A DNA stretch of 64,000 nt. Origin: Microbacteriaceae bacterium (GTDB lineage: Bacteria > Actinomycetota > Actinomycetes > Actinomycetales > Microbacteriaceae). Of the stretch, positions 20,434-29,575 are shown one piece after another; the first letter of the stretch is position 1, and each line of letters opens with the position of its first letter. The notes beneath the pieces are model-generated. The model ran no database searches and was not told the DNA's origin. It was given only the letters and a program-made list of their open reading frames with translations. The stretch covers positions 1 to 64,000 of the forward strand of contig JAHEGB010000001.1 in the NCBI GenBank assembly GCA_024645175.1, written 5' to 3'. A program made the position numbers and the translations under genes.

Positions 20434-21027
20434 ATGGCCAAACTTCGACTGGGTGTAATGGGTGGAACCTTCGACCCTATTCACCACGGACACTTGGTTG
20501 CGGCCAGTGAAGTCGCTGCCGCATTAAACCTCGATCAGGTTATTTTTGTGCCGACTGGTGAGCCTTGGCAAAAAACTCAGGTCACCAACTCTGAAGATCG
20601 CTATCTGATGACGGTTATTGCCACTGCTTCTAACCCGCGATTCAACGTCAGCCGAGTCGACATCGACCGCGATGGTCCGACATACACGGTTGACACCCTT
20701 CGCGACATCCAAGCTGCTTACCCAGACGCAGATTTGTTCTTTATTACCGGTGCCGATGCAATCACCCAGATTCTTGCCTGGAAAGACGTCGATCAACTTT
20801 GGGGTTCAGCAAAGTTCGTAGCGGTAACCCGCCCTGGTCACGCGATGAAGCTACCCGAGACTGCACCGGCTGGAGCGATCGAAGTTCTAGAAGTTCCGGC
20901 GCTTTCAATTTCTTCGACAGACATTCGTCAGCGCTCTGCAAACCAAGAGCCAGTTTGGTATTTGGTTCCTGATGGCGTCGTTCAATACATCAACAAACAC
21001 AAGCTTTATCGAGGTTCGAATGGCTAG
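20434..21027 (+). CDS. nadD: Nicotinate-nucleotide adenylyltransferase
   Basis: [29 protein letters not shown] motif. Confidence 0.97.
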   Translation: MAKLRLGVMGGTFDPIHHGHLVAASEVAAALNLDQVIFVPTGEPWQKTQVTNSEDRYLMTVIATASNPRFNVSRVDIDRDGPTYTVDTLRDIQAAYPDADLFFITGADAITQILAWKDVDQLWGSAKFVAVTRPGHAMKLPETAPAGAIEVLEVPALSISSTDIRQRSANQEPVWYLVPDGVVQYINKHKLYRGSNG

Positions 21028-21958
21028 CGCATTCTTCGATCCAGACGATTTCGAAATTCCGGCTCCGGTTGCGGCTCCAGTCGATGTGCAACCGGTGACC
21101 ACCAAGGTTCAAGAAGACAAGCCAAAGTTCTTCGATTTGAAGCCGGTTGCTCCAGCGCCTTCGATTGCGGTAGCGACGTTGGCAACGCCAGAGCCAGTGG
21201 CTGAGTCAGTTGCAGCCCCAGTCGCAGAGCCGATTCGAATGCCTGAGCCACTGAGCTTGCCAACTGAGTTTCCGGCTTTCGAGGCACCTGATGGCTTCAG
21301 CGTCGACCTAAGCGACCTCGCAATCGGCAGCAGCGAACCGCTAACTCGCAGGCAGCTGCGAGAGTTGCAGCGACTAACTGGTAGCGATGATATTGCTGCA
21401 GCGGTTGAGCCTGCAATCGAAACAGAGCTTCCGTATGAGGGCGACCTCGCTGAGCAGTTGCCTGACCTTGAGCCGACAGACTTCGAAGTCGCGACCGCGA
21501 CGTCTGACGACTTTAGTTACCTGAACAACCAGGTCGAATCTATGTTCGATGTTTCACCTGGATTAGTCGTCGAGCCAACCACGAACTCGATCATGATTGA
21601 TCAGGTTCAAGATCTAACCAACTACACAGCAACAATTAGCGAAACCGGCGAAATCTTGACCACCGGTGCAATTCAGTTGCCGATTGAACTAACCGACAAC
21701 AGCACAGGTGAGATTCAGATTATTCAAGAGGCAGCAGCCCTCGATTCAGCCATCCAAGTTGATAACGCCACTGGTTTTATCAACACAATCGCACCAATGC
21801 GCGTGACCGGTGTGGTCAACGCAGTTTCAAAGTTCAAAGTAATTCCAACAAATCTCAAGCGCGGAAGCAGCCACCCATATTTGGTATTGGCAGCTGCAAT
21901 CGGCATGGTCGCACTCGGCTCGCTTGTCGTCGCAGCTTTCTGGCTCAAAATCATTTAG
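21020..21958 (+). CDS. Hypothetical acidic Pro/Ala/Glu-rich protein with C-terminal TM segment
   Basis: ATG 21020 overlaps the nadD stop; 312 aa; C-terminus [26 protein letters not shown] is a single hydrophobic helix. Confidence 0.8.
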   Translation: MASAFFDPDDFEIPAPVAAPVDVQPVTTKVQEDKPKFFDLKPVAPAPSIAVATLATPEPVAESVAAPVAEPIRMPEPLSLPTEFPAFEAPDGFSVDLSDLAIGSSEPLTRRQLRELQRLTGSDDIAAAVEPAIETELPYEGDLAEQLPDLEPTDFEVATATSDDFSYLNNQVESMFDVSPGLVVEPTTNSIMIDQVQDLTNYTATISETGEILTTGAIQLPIELTDNSTGEIQIIQEAAALDSAIQVDNATGFINTIAPMRVTGVVNAVSKFKVIPTNLKRGSSHPYLVLAAAIGMVALGSLVVAAFWLKII

Positions 21959-21964
21959 GAAAAA

Positions 21965-22330
21965 TTGACCGCTACAGCAACCGCAATCAAGCTCACCAAC
22001 ATCGCTGCAAATGCAGCAGCAGACAAGATCGCCGAGAACATCGTTGCGCTTGATGTTTCAGAGCTCATGCCACTCACCGATATCTTTCTGCTCGCATCTG
22101 GTCGCAACGAGCGCCAGGTCGCATCGATTGCAGATGAGATTCAAGACAAGATGCTCGAAGCCGGTCACAAGACTCTTCGTCGCGAGGGCAAAGAATTGGG
22201 CCGCTGGATTCTTCTCGACTTTGGCGATGTTGTTTGTCACGTGATGCACGAAGAAGACCGCATGTATTACTCGCTAGAGCGTCTCTGGAAAGATTCGCCT
22301 GTCATCAAACTCGACATTCCGACAACCTAA
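21965..22330 (+). CDS. rsfS: Ribosome silencing factor RsfS
   Basis: DIFLLASGRNERQVASIADEIQDK, WILLDFGDVVCHVMHEEDRMYYSLERLW; TTG start. Confidence 0.95.
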   Translation: MTATATAIKLTNIAANAAADKIAENIVALDVSELMPLTDIFLLASGRNERQVASIADEIQDKMLEAGHKTLRREGKELGRWILLDFGDVVCHVMHEEDRMYYSLERLWKDSPVIKLDIPTT

Positions 22331-22361
22331 AACTGTTATAAACTTAGGGCTAGCAACGAAT

Positions 22362-22434
22362 GGGCCTATGGCGCAGCTGGTAGCGCACCTGCATGGCATG
22401 CAGGGGGTCAGGGGTTCAAATCCCCTTAGGTCCA
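22362..22434 (+). tRNA. tRNA-Ala (anticodon GGC)
   Basis: 73-nt cloverleaf: acceptor GGGCCTA/TAGGTCC (one G-U), anticodon stem CCTGC/GCAGG with loop ATGGCAT, T-arm AGGGGTTCAAATCCCCT; 3' CCA not encoded. Confidence 0.96.
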
Positions 22435-22445
22435 CAGATATTCAA

Positions 22446-22476
22446 GAAAACCGCCTGATGGGCGGTTTTCTTTTTT
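22446..22476 (+). terminator. Rho-independent terminator downstream of tRNA-Ala
   Basis: GAAAACCGCC-TGAT-GGGCGGTTTTC followed by TTTTTT. Confidence 0.85.
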
Positions 22477-22699
22477 AAACCTCAACTCGCAGGCGTTTGA
22501 TGCGCGAGGTGAAGCCCGATTCGATTTCTACGTTGGCTTTGCGAGTGCCAAAGTGCTTGGCTACCACCTCAATGAGCGCGGTGTTGGCTGCACCATCAAC
22601 GGCTCGCTGCTTGAGAAAGACTGTTAGCGATCCGTCTTCATTTGTTTCGACCAGAGGTCCTTTGGTTGAGCCAGGCTTGACCGTCACATTGATTCGCAC
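22475..22699 (-). CDS. DUF167 (YggU) family protein
   Basis: MRINVTVKPGSTKGPLV..LTVFLKQRAVDGAANTALIEVVAKHFGTRKANVEIESGFTSRIKRLRV. Confidence 0.9.
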   Translation of the reverse strand: MRINVTVKPGSTKGPLVETNEDGSLTVFLKQRAVDGAANTALIEVVAKHFGTRKANVEIESGFTSRIKRLRVEV

Positions 22700-22721
22700 A
22701 AATCAAATCTAGACTGAAGAC

Positions 22722-23417
22722 ATGACTGCAACCTATCGTGGCTACACCTTCGAACAAATCGCCAAGACCCTAGATCACTCTGTGCTTAAGCCAGAGGTCA
22801 GGCGCGCCGACATTGAGGCCGGTGCGGCGATTGCCGCCAAATATTCCACGGCGAGTTACTGCGTTCAGGGCGTGAATATCGCTCAGGCCGCAAAGTTGCT
22901 CGAAGGCAGCGGTGTTCCGGTTTGTGCAACCGTTGGGTTTCCGCATGGGGCAATCACAACAGCCGCAAAGGCTTTTGAAGCGGCCGAGGCAACCAAGAAT
23001 GGCGCTAGCGAAGTTGACATGGTCATCAACGTTGGCGGGCTAATCGGCGGCGATGACGAGCTTGTGCTCGAAGACATCCGTGCAGTGGCAAATGCGGCTC
23101 ACGCCGGTGGAGCGCACCTCAAGGTGATTCTCGAAACCGCCCTGCTGACCGCCGAGCAGATCGTTCGAGGCTGCGAGTTGGCAGAGCAAGCCGGCGCAGA
23201 CTTCGTAAAGACTTCGACCGGCTTTTCGACAGCAGGTGCAACGCTCGAAAACATTCGCCTAATGAAGGCCACGGTTGGCGATCGTCTTCGCGTGAAGGCA
23301 AGCGGAGGAGTGCGAACGGTCGACCAGGTGATTGATTTCATCGAAGCCGGGGTCAGTCGCTGTGGCACTTCAAATGCTGAGGCCATTTTGCTCGAATTCA
23401 ACGCAAAGGCTGAATAG
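22722..23417 (+). CDS. deoC: Deoxyribose-phosphate aldolase
   Basis: LDHSVLKPE, VCATVGFPHGA, FVKTSTGFSTAGAT, VKASGGVRT. Confidence 0.96.
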   Translation: MTATYRGYTFEQIAKTLDHSVLKPEVRRADIEAGAAIAAKYSTASYCVQGVNIAQAAKLLEGSGVPVCATVGFPHGAITTAAKAFEAAEATKNGASEVDMVINVGGLIGGDDELVLEDIRAVANAAHAGGAHLKVILETALLTAEQIVRGCELAEQAGADFVKTSTGFSTAGATLENIRLMKATVGDRLRVKASGGVRTVDQVIDFIEAGVSRCGTSNAEAILLEFNAKAE

Positions 23418-23461
23418 CCGGAGTTCTTGTCTTTTTTGTCAAGGGGTGCTTTACTTAAGTC

Positions 23462-24241
23462 ATGAACGCAACCCTGCCAAGTCTCTACCTTTCGCACGGC
23501 GCACCGCCGCTGCTTGATGACGAGCTCTGGATGAACCAGCTCGCCGCCTGGTCGGGCGAGATAGCAAAACCGAAGGCGATTTTGATCGTGAGCGCTCACT
23601 GGGAGAGCGCACCGATTTCGATTTCGGCAACAGCGGCCAAGACTCCGCTGATTTATGACTTCGGCGGTTTTTCACCGCGTTTCTACAACATGAAATATGA
23701 GACCCCAGATGCCTCGTGGCTTGGCGAAATGGTCGCCAAACTCATGCCAGACACCGAACCTTTGCACCAGCATCCGAGTCGCGGGTTAGACCACGGTGCT
23801 TGGGTTCCGCTAAAGGTCATGTATCCAGATGCAGACATTCCGGTCGTTCAGTTGAGCATGCCAACCAGTGACCCGGTCAAGTTGATTGAACTTGGTCGTC
23901 GACTTCGCCCGCTTCGCGAGCATGGTGTCTTGATCATTGGTTCTGGCTTCATGACTCACGGCTTGCCATTCATTCGTGACTGGCGCACAGATGCGGCTGC
24001 ACCAGGTTGGTCTGCCGAGTTCGACGCTTGGGCAAAAGAGGCGCTTGACCGTGGCGACATTGAGAGTCTCATCAACTACAAGTCGCTCGCTCCTGGAATG
24101 CCATATGCGCACCCAACCGTCGAGCACTTCTCTCCGCTGTTCGTCACTCTCGGTGCATCGCTAGATCCAGAGCAAGCTGTTGAAACCAAGATCGATGGCT
24201 ATTTCATGGGGCTCGCCAAGAGATCATTTCAGGTGGCCTAG
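23462..24241 (+). CDS. DODA-type extradiol aromatic ring-opening dioxygenase
   Basis: SLYLSHGAPPLLDD, LIVSAHWES, LDHGAWVPLKVMYPDADIPVVQLSM, YFMGLAKRSFQ. Confidence 0.93.
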   Translation: MNATLPSLYLSHGAPPLLDDELWMNQLAAWSGEIAKPKAILIVSAHWESAPISISATAAKTPLIYDFGGFSPRFYNMKYETPDASWLGEMVAKLMPDTEPLHQHPSRGLDHGAWVPLKVMYPDADIPVVQLSMPTSDPVKLIELGRRLRPLREHGVLIIGSGFMTHGLPFIRDWRTDAAAPGWSAEFDAWAKEALDRGDIESLINYKSLAPGMPYAHPTVEHFSPLFVTLGASLDPEQAVETKIDGYFMGLAKRSFQVA

Positions 24242-24882
24242 TGGCAATCAACGGTCGTGACCTGAGCCGCCCGCACGTATGGCGACCGAGCGACAACCCA
24301 GAATCAGTGAAGACGCTTTTGCTTCTGCACGGATCTGGCGCTGACGAACACGACCTGCTGTCACTTGGCAAAGCAATCGACCCGACTGCCAACTTGCTTT
24401 CACCGCGAGGTTTGGTGAGAGTCGACGGCGCAAACCGTTTCTTTATGCTTCTCGCCGAGAACGCATATGACGAAGACGAAGTTATTCATAACTCTTCTGA
24501 GCTTGCAGATTTCTTGTGGGCAGCCTCTGGCGAATACGGTTTCGATGCAAACAACGTGTATGCGGTTGGTTTTTCGAATGGAGCCAACGCTGCTCACTCG
24601 TTGTTGCTCCTTCAGCCAGATAGCCTCGCGGGCGTTGTGGCTTTCGGCACCAATAAAGTTTTCGAGAAGACCCCGTTCAAGCGCTCAGCGCCAAATCTGG
24701 CTGGCAAGCGCGTTTGGGTAGCCAACGGCGCTGCCGACCTTTATTCGCCTTCAGATCGGGTTGAGGCGCTTGTTGCAGAGCTTCAAGAGCTCGGTGCCGA
24801 GGTGCACTATTCGCTGCATCCCGGTGGCCACACCATTTCGCACGAACAGGTCAGGGCCATCGCAGAGCAGCTGGCCGGCTAA
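24241..24882 (+). CDS. Alpha/beta hydrolase (phospholipase/carboxylesterase family)
   Basis: LLLHGSGADEHD, AVGFSNGANAAHSLL nucleophile elbow, GGHTISHEQ; GTG start overlapping the upstream stop. Confidence 0.9.
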   Translation: MAINGRDLSRPHVWRPSDNPESVKTLLLLHGSGADEHDLLSLGKAIDPTANLLSPRGLVRVDGANRFFMLLAENAYDEDEVIHNSSELADFLWAASGEYGFDANNVYAVGFSNGANAAHSLLLLQPDSLAGVVAFGTNKVFEKTPFKRSAPNLAGKRVWVANGAADLYSPSDRVEALVAELQELGAEVHYSLHPGGHTISHEQVRAIAEQLAG

Positions 24883-24885
24883 CCT

Positions 24886-27800
24886 CTAGCCCGCTTGTTT
24901 CTGCTGCCACTGGCTAAATAGTTCTCGAAGATCCCAAGCGTTTTCGGCCATTATCGAAACACCTCGCACACCGGTGCGTCTGGTCTTGCCAGAAATCAAC
25001 AGCAGCTTGGTGTTGAACAGAATGTGACTGCAACGCTTTTGCGCCTCATCGAAGAAGGTGCTGTCGCTGCATCCGCTGCCATCGTCGAGGCTAACGAACA
25101 CCACTCGCTTGCCAGAACGCATTGGCGGGGTTTGCGTAGCAACACGGATGCCGGCAACAAGCACGTCTGTCTTGCTTCGCAACCCGACCAGCTCATCGCT
25201 TCGCATCACACCCATTTCGTCGAGCATAGGTCGATATTGTTCGAGGGCATGTTCGGTGTAATCGAGACCGAGAATCTGCAACTCGGCCTCAACCTTTTCT
25301 GCGTTGCTCGGTTCGGGCAACCCGACCGGCAGGTCTTTGAAATCGAAATCGAACATCGGTTGGTTCGGGTCGAGATATTTGCGATTCTTGCTCGCGTTGA
25401 GTTGTCGAACTCGAGCGAGCACATCGCCTCGTGTGTGCATCGGGCCAAAGTCACCAAGTCGCAATTCGTCTAGACCGCCAACCTGGGCGATTCGTTCGAA
25501 CGTGCGACGGCTCGGCTTCGCGCGCATGTAGAAATCGCCAACATCGCTGAAAGGTCGTTCGCTCAAAATTCTGCTGACCTCTGCCTCGCTGATGCCTGCG
25601 ATCTCGTGAATCGCCAACCGCACGGCGAGCCCGTTTTCTGTTTTCTCAACCAGAAACTCATCTGTCGATTTGTTTACGTCGACCGGCAAGATTCTTATGC
25701 CAAGCCTTCTGGCCTCTGCCATTAGCAATCGCTTCGGATACATTCCCGGATCGTGTGTGAACAGACCGGCCATGAACTCAACGGGGTAGTGGGTCTTCAA
25801 CCATGCGCTCTGATAGGTCGGCAGTGCGAACGCCGCCCCGTGAGCCTTGCAGAAGCCGAAGCTGCTGAAGCCCTCGAGAATATCCCAGACTCGCTGAATC
25901 ACGGCAGCGGGATAGCCGCGCTCTTTTGTGGCCTGCCTAAAGAACTGCTCGATCTTTGGTTTTGCCCGCGGGTCTTCTAGAGAGCGGCGAAGCTCGTCTG
26001 CCCTTGCCAGGCTGCAGCCGGTCATCACGTTCAAAATGCGAAGCACGTGTTCGTGAAAGATGACCACGCCGAAGCTTTCTCGCAGAATCGGCTCGAGGTC
26101 TTTGTGAATGAAGTCGGCGGTTGCGAATCCGTGTCTGCCGTCTAGGTAGGGGGCAATCATGTTGCCCTTCATCGGCCCAGGTCTGAACAGCGAAATTTGA
26201 ATGGTCAGGTCGTTGAACTCGGTCGGTTGATGTTTGCCGGTTAGTTCGCGCTGACCGGGGCTCTCGATTTGAAAAATGCCGAGCGTGTTTGTGCTGCGAA
26301 TGGTTTTGAAGGTTTCATCGTCTGCTCTGTCGATGCCGTCGAGGTCGAGAGTCTCGCCGCGCACGCGAGAGATTTCGCGAACCGCATATGCCATTGCGCT
26401 CTGCATGCGAACACCGAGCACGTCGAGTTTGAGCATTCCCATTGGGTCCATGTCGTCTTTGTCGAACTGGCTCATTGGCAGACCCATGCCGCTCTGCTCG
26501 ATTGAGGTCATTCGCAGCAGATTCGAATCGCCGAGAATCACACCGCACGGATGCATCGAGATGTGTCGCGGCAATCGATTGAGTCGCTCGGTGATGTCGA
26601 CAAGCAGATTCATCTTGCGGTCGCTCTCGAGGGCCGCTGCGATTTCGCCGAGCTCGGGTTTGCTGCCGACCGCATTTCGAAAACTGCCGGCGCTGAGTCG
26701 CCAAACGCTCTTGGCAATCTGATCTATTTCGTCGTCTTCGATGCCGAGCGCGAGGCCGCTGTCGCGCACTGCGCCTCTACCGCGATAGGTGCTCTGCATC
26801 GAGAGCAGAGTGACTCGGTTGCTGCCGTAGCGCCTGAAGATGCTTCGGTAGATGTCGTGCCTTCTGGCCGACTCAACGTCGATGTCGATGTCTGGCAGGC
26901 TCGAACGCTCGGTGCTCAAGAATCGCTCGAACAGCAGGTCGTGTTCAATTGGGTCGACACCACTGATGCCGAGCAGGTAGTTGACGAGCGAGCCGGCGCC
27001 AGAGCCGCGGGCAGCAATGCGAATGTTCATGTCTCGAATCATTTGGGCAACATCGGCAACGGTCAAAAAGTATGTCGCGAATTCGAGCTTGTTGATTGTG
27101 ATCAGCTCTTGGTTCAATCGCTTGCGCACCTTGGCTAGAGTTGCCTCGCTTGCCCCCGGATAGCGCCAGTGCATGCCGGTCTCGGCCTTTTGCCACAGCA
27201 CCTCAAAGGGGTTGCCGTCGATGCCGAGCGCTGACTTCTCGGGGGTTTTGGGCTTGCCCCAGCCGCAATCGCTTGTTGGATCAAGGCGACAGCGGTCGGC
27301 AAGCAGTGCGGTGTCGCGAAGCAGTCGGTTCGCACGTTCGTTGTCTTCGCAGATCTCCTCTGCAAGAGATTGCATCATTGCCGTTGGCTTTAGCCACGCC
27401 TGGGCGTTCGGTTGCACCTGAAAGAATCCGAGTGGTTCTAAAAATCTTGCCGAGTCTAGAACGTCTGCCGTGAGCGCATCGTCTGGTGTCAGGTAGCGAA
27501 CCGAGTTGGTCAGAATCGCGGGCAATTTTGCGGCATCTGCAAGTTGCAACATGCGGTTCGCCTGAAGCACCGATGAGTCTGTGCCCGGCTCGGTGAGCAG
27601 ACTGCTGACTTCGATTGCGAGTGAATTCGGAATCGCAAACAGTTCTTGCCACGGAGCAAGCAGTGCGATTGCTTCATCGCGTGAACCGCGCAATACAGAT
27701 CTACCAACGTCACTATCGCTTCCGAGAAGCAGGGTGCAAGCACCGATGTTCTCGCCAATCAGTTTGGCTAGCTCGCCGCGGCGAATCGAAACGCTTTCGC

Positions 27801-28176
27801 TTTTTCGAAGTCGTTGCAATTTCTTTGGGCGTTCGCCGAGCGCTTCGCCGATGTTGTATCCGTGAGCGGCAGAGACGATTGAACACAGGGTAGACCAGCC
27901 GATTCCGCGGTCATGCCCACGAGCCAAGATCACAGCGCGAGCGAGTTGTTCGCCAGCGTCGTCGACAATCGATAGCTCGACACCGACAATCGGCGAGATG
28001 CCTAGAGTCAGGCAGGCTCCGATGTGTTTCACGGCACCATAGAGACCATCGCGATCGGTGATGGCAAGTGCCGTCATCTTTTGCGCGGCTGCTGCCTCTG
28101 CGAGCAGCTCTGGTCTCGTCACTCCAAAGTGTGACGAGAACGCAGAAGCCACGTGCAGGTGGGTGAACTCAGTCAT
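24886..28176 (-). CDS. dnaE2: Error-prone DNA polymerase III alpha subunit DnaE2
   Basis: PHP domain (FTHLHVASAFSSHFG), SLPDIDIDVESARRHDIYRSIF, MGMLKLDVLGVRMQSAMAYA; 1096 aa. Confidence 0.96.
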   Translation of the reverse strand: MTEFTHLHVASAFSSHFGVTRPELLAEAAAAQKMTALAITDRDGLYGAVKHIGACLTLGISPIVGVELSIVDDAGEQLARAVILARGHDRGIGWSTLCSIVSAAHGYNIGEALGERPKKLQRLRKSESVSIRRGELAKLIGENIGACTLLLGSDSDVGRSVLRGSRDEAIALLAPWQELFAIPNSLAIEVSSLLTEPGTDSSVLQANRMLQLADAAKLPAILTNSVRYLTPDDALTADVLDSARFLEPLGFFQVQPNAQAWLKPTAMMQSLAEEICEDNERANRLLRDTALLADRCRLDPTSDCGWGKPKTPEKSALGIDGNPFEVLWQKAETGMHWRYPGASEATLAKVRKRLNQELITINKLEFATYFLTVADVAQMIRDMNIRIAARGSGAGSLVNYLLGISGVDPIEHDLLFERFLSTERSSLPDIDIDVESARRHDIYRSIFRRYGSNRVTLLSMQSTYRGRGAVRDSGLALGIEDDEIDQIAKSVWRLSAGSFRNAVGSKPELGEIAAALESDRKMNLLVDITERLNRLPRHISMHPCGVILGDSNLLRMTSIEQSGMGLPMSQFDKDDMDPMGMLKLDVLGVRMQSAMAYAVREISRVRGETLDLDGIDRADDETFKTIRSTNTLGIFQIESPGQRELTGKHQPTEFNDLTIQISLFRPGPMKGNMIAPYLDGRHGFATADFIHKDLEPILRESFGVVIFHEHVLRILNVMTGCSLARADELRRSLEDPRAKPKIEQFFRQATKERGYPAAVIQRVWDILEGFSSFGFCKAHGAAFALPTYQSAWLKTHYPVEFMAGLFTHDPGMYPKRLLMAEARRLGIRILPVDVNKSTDEFLVEKTENGLAVRLAIHEIAGISEAEVSRILSERPFSDVGDFYMRAKPSRRTFERIAQVGGLDELRLGDFGPMHTRGDVLARVRQLNASKNRKYLDPNQPMFDFDFKDLPVGLPEPSNAEKVEAELQILGLDYTEHALEQYRPMLDEMGVMRSDELVGLRSKTDVLVAGIRVATQTPPMRSGKRVVFVSLDDGSGCSDSTFFDEAQKRCSHILFNTKLLLISGKTRRTGVRGVSIMAENAWDLRELFSQWQQKQAG

Positions 28177-28205
28177 TTGCTAGTCGAAAATGGCTGGGGC
28201 AGTGG

Positions 28206-28499
28206 TTAGTTGAAGATGCGATTGAGTCGCCAGACGTTCTTGTCGCCGACGAATGAATGCACCAATTCGAATTGCTGCTTCTCTTCGTTGCAGCTTGCGA
28301 CAAGTCGCCACATTTCGACCTCGAGCACGCCGGCGCCAATGCCGCGTTGCACCCGAGATGCCTCGACCCACCACTCACGCCTTGCGAACCAGCGCACCGG
28401 CTTGTTTAGCACCCGGTATGCACCGTCGCGCCAGCTGAAGCCGATCGGCTCACCCTTGGGGTTGACCGACACGGCAACCATTTCATCTACTCGAACCAT
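28206..28499 (-). CDS. DUF6504 family protein
   Basis: 97 aa immediately upstream of dnaE2; VNPKGEPIGFSWRDGAYRVLNKPVRWFARREWWVEASR..VEMWRLVAS; SD AGGAGG upstream. Confidence 0.85.
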   Translation of the reverse strand: MVRVDEMVAVSVNPKGEPIGFSWRDGAYRVLNKPVRWFARREWWVEASRVQRGIGAGVLEVEMWRLVASCNEEKQQFELVHSFVGDKNVWRLNRIFN

Positions 28500-28534
28500 C
28501 TCGAGCCCCTCCTAAACGTCTGTCGAAACAGAAA

Positions 28535-28560
28535 AACATTCGAACAAATGTTCGAATGTT
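28535..28560 (-). promoter_or_regulatory. SOS box (LexA operator) upstream of DUF6504-dnaE2
   Basis: AACATTCGAACA-AA-TGTTCGAATGTT, 12-bp perfect arms; core CGAACAAATGTTCG matches the Gram-positive/actinobacterial consensus CGAACRNRYGTTCG. Confidence 0.93.
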
Positions 28561-28633
28561 AAGAATGTAGGCAGAGCCACCGACAAAGCAAATTGCGGCG
28601 GCGTGGCGAGTTAAACCATTGGTTGAGGGTTTG

Positions 28634-28658
28634 CGAAAAAGCCCTAAATTGCGGGCTT
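28634..28658 (-). terminator. Rho-independent terminator of the SRAP gene
   Basis: Minus strand AAGCCC-gcaattta-GGGCTT followed by TTT; overlaps the stop codon. Confidence 0.6.
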
Positions 28659-29394
28659 AGAGCGGGCGAATCAGGTCGCTTGAGTTGTTTCTAACGGCTC
28701 CGACCGCCGAATCGACCTTGAAGAATTCAACCTCGGCGGCAACCAGGTCGCTCTCGGCTGAAAGTGCGTCAAGCAGGCTCTGGTCGCCAACGATGTTCGG
28801 GTCTATCCAGGCATCAAGGGTCTCAGGAGTTAGCAGCACCGGGTTGCGGTCGTGAATGTGGGCAAGTTCTGGCGCTGTGTCTTTGGTCAGCGTCGTCGCA
28901 GACAACAGCCAGCGCGAAGGGTCATTGTCGGCCTTGCTCGGATCACGCCACCACTCATAGAGGCCAGCGAGCGCAAGCATGCCGTCTTCTCCAGCTGAGA
29001 TATAAAACGGCTGCTTGGTTCCGTCAGCTGCAACATGCCACTCGTAATAGCCGCTAGCCGGAATCACGCAGCGACGGCGAACAACTGAGTCTTTAAACGA
29101 AGGCTTTTCTAGGATGCTTTCGATGCGCCCGTTGATCAAAGGCGAAGAGTTGCCCGGCCCATCTTTGCTCCAACGAGGAACAAGGCCCCAGCGAGCCGAG
29201 TGAATCTCGCGGTGCAGGTCTCCGAGTGGTGAACCGTCTTCGGCTTTCTCATCTGCTCGCTCAACGATTATCGAAATCTGGTGGGTGGGGGCGACGTTGT
29301 AGCTAAGCCCTGGTTGATCGCCAACGATTTCGTCGACTTCAAAAATGTTCATGATTTCGCCAACAGTTTTGGCGACTACAAAACGACCGCACAT
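28657..29394 (-). CDS. SOS response-associated peptidase (SRAP / YedK / HMCES family)
   Basis: MCGRFVV start giving catalytic Cys2, YNVAPTHQ, RWGLVPRW, NGRIESI, RRCVIPASGYYEW, ALAGLYEWW. Confidence 0.95.
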   Translation of the reverse strand: MCGRFVVAKTVGEIMNIFEVDEIVGDQPGLSYNVAPTHQISIIVERADEKAEDGSPLGDLHREIHSARWGLVPRWSKDGPGNSSPLINGRIESILEKPSFKDSVVRRRCVIPASGYYEWHVAADGTKQPFYISAGEDGMLALAGLYEWWRDPSKADNDPSRWLLSATTLTKDTAPELAHIHDRNPVLLTPETLDAWIDPNIVGDQSLLDALSAESDLVAAEVEFFKVDSAVGAVRNNSSDLIRPL

Positions 29395-29494
29395 TAGAAG
29401 CTCAAATCGACAGCGCGCAGGTCTGGGGCCGGCGGGAGGGCGGAGTCTTTCACCTAACAATCTTCACACGTTAGAGCAGGAATGCCGCGACACG

Positions 29495-29513
29495 TTAGGT
29501 GAGCCTTAGTTGA
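29495..29513 (+). promoter_or_regulatory. Putative DtxR/IdeR-like iron box upstream of cydA
   Basis: TTAGGTGAGCCTTAGTTGA matches 14 of 19 positions of TTAGGTTAGCCTAACCTAA; lies in the SRAP-cydA intergenic region. Confidence 0.5.
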
Positions 29514-29575
29514 TTTGGCAAAGTCGTTAGGATACGAATGATTATGAGGAACACACCTCAGAAAGAGAGGCAACA

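Noticed and set aside
26551-27138. 195-aa plus-strand ORF inside dnaE2
   Set aside because: Antisense to conserved polymerase sequence; no recognisable motif or SD.
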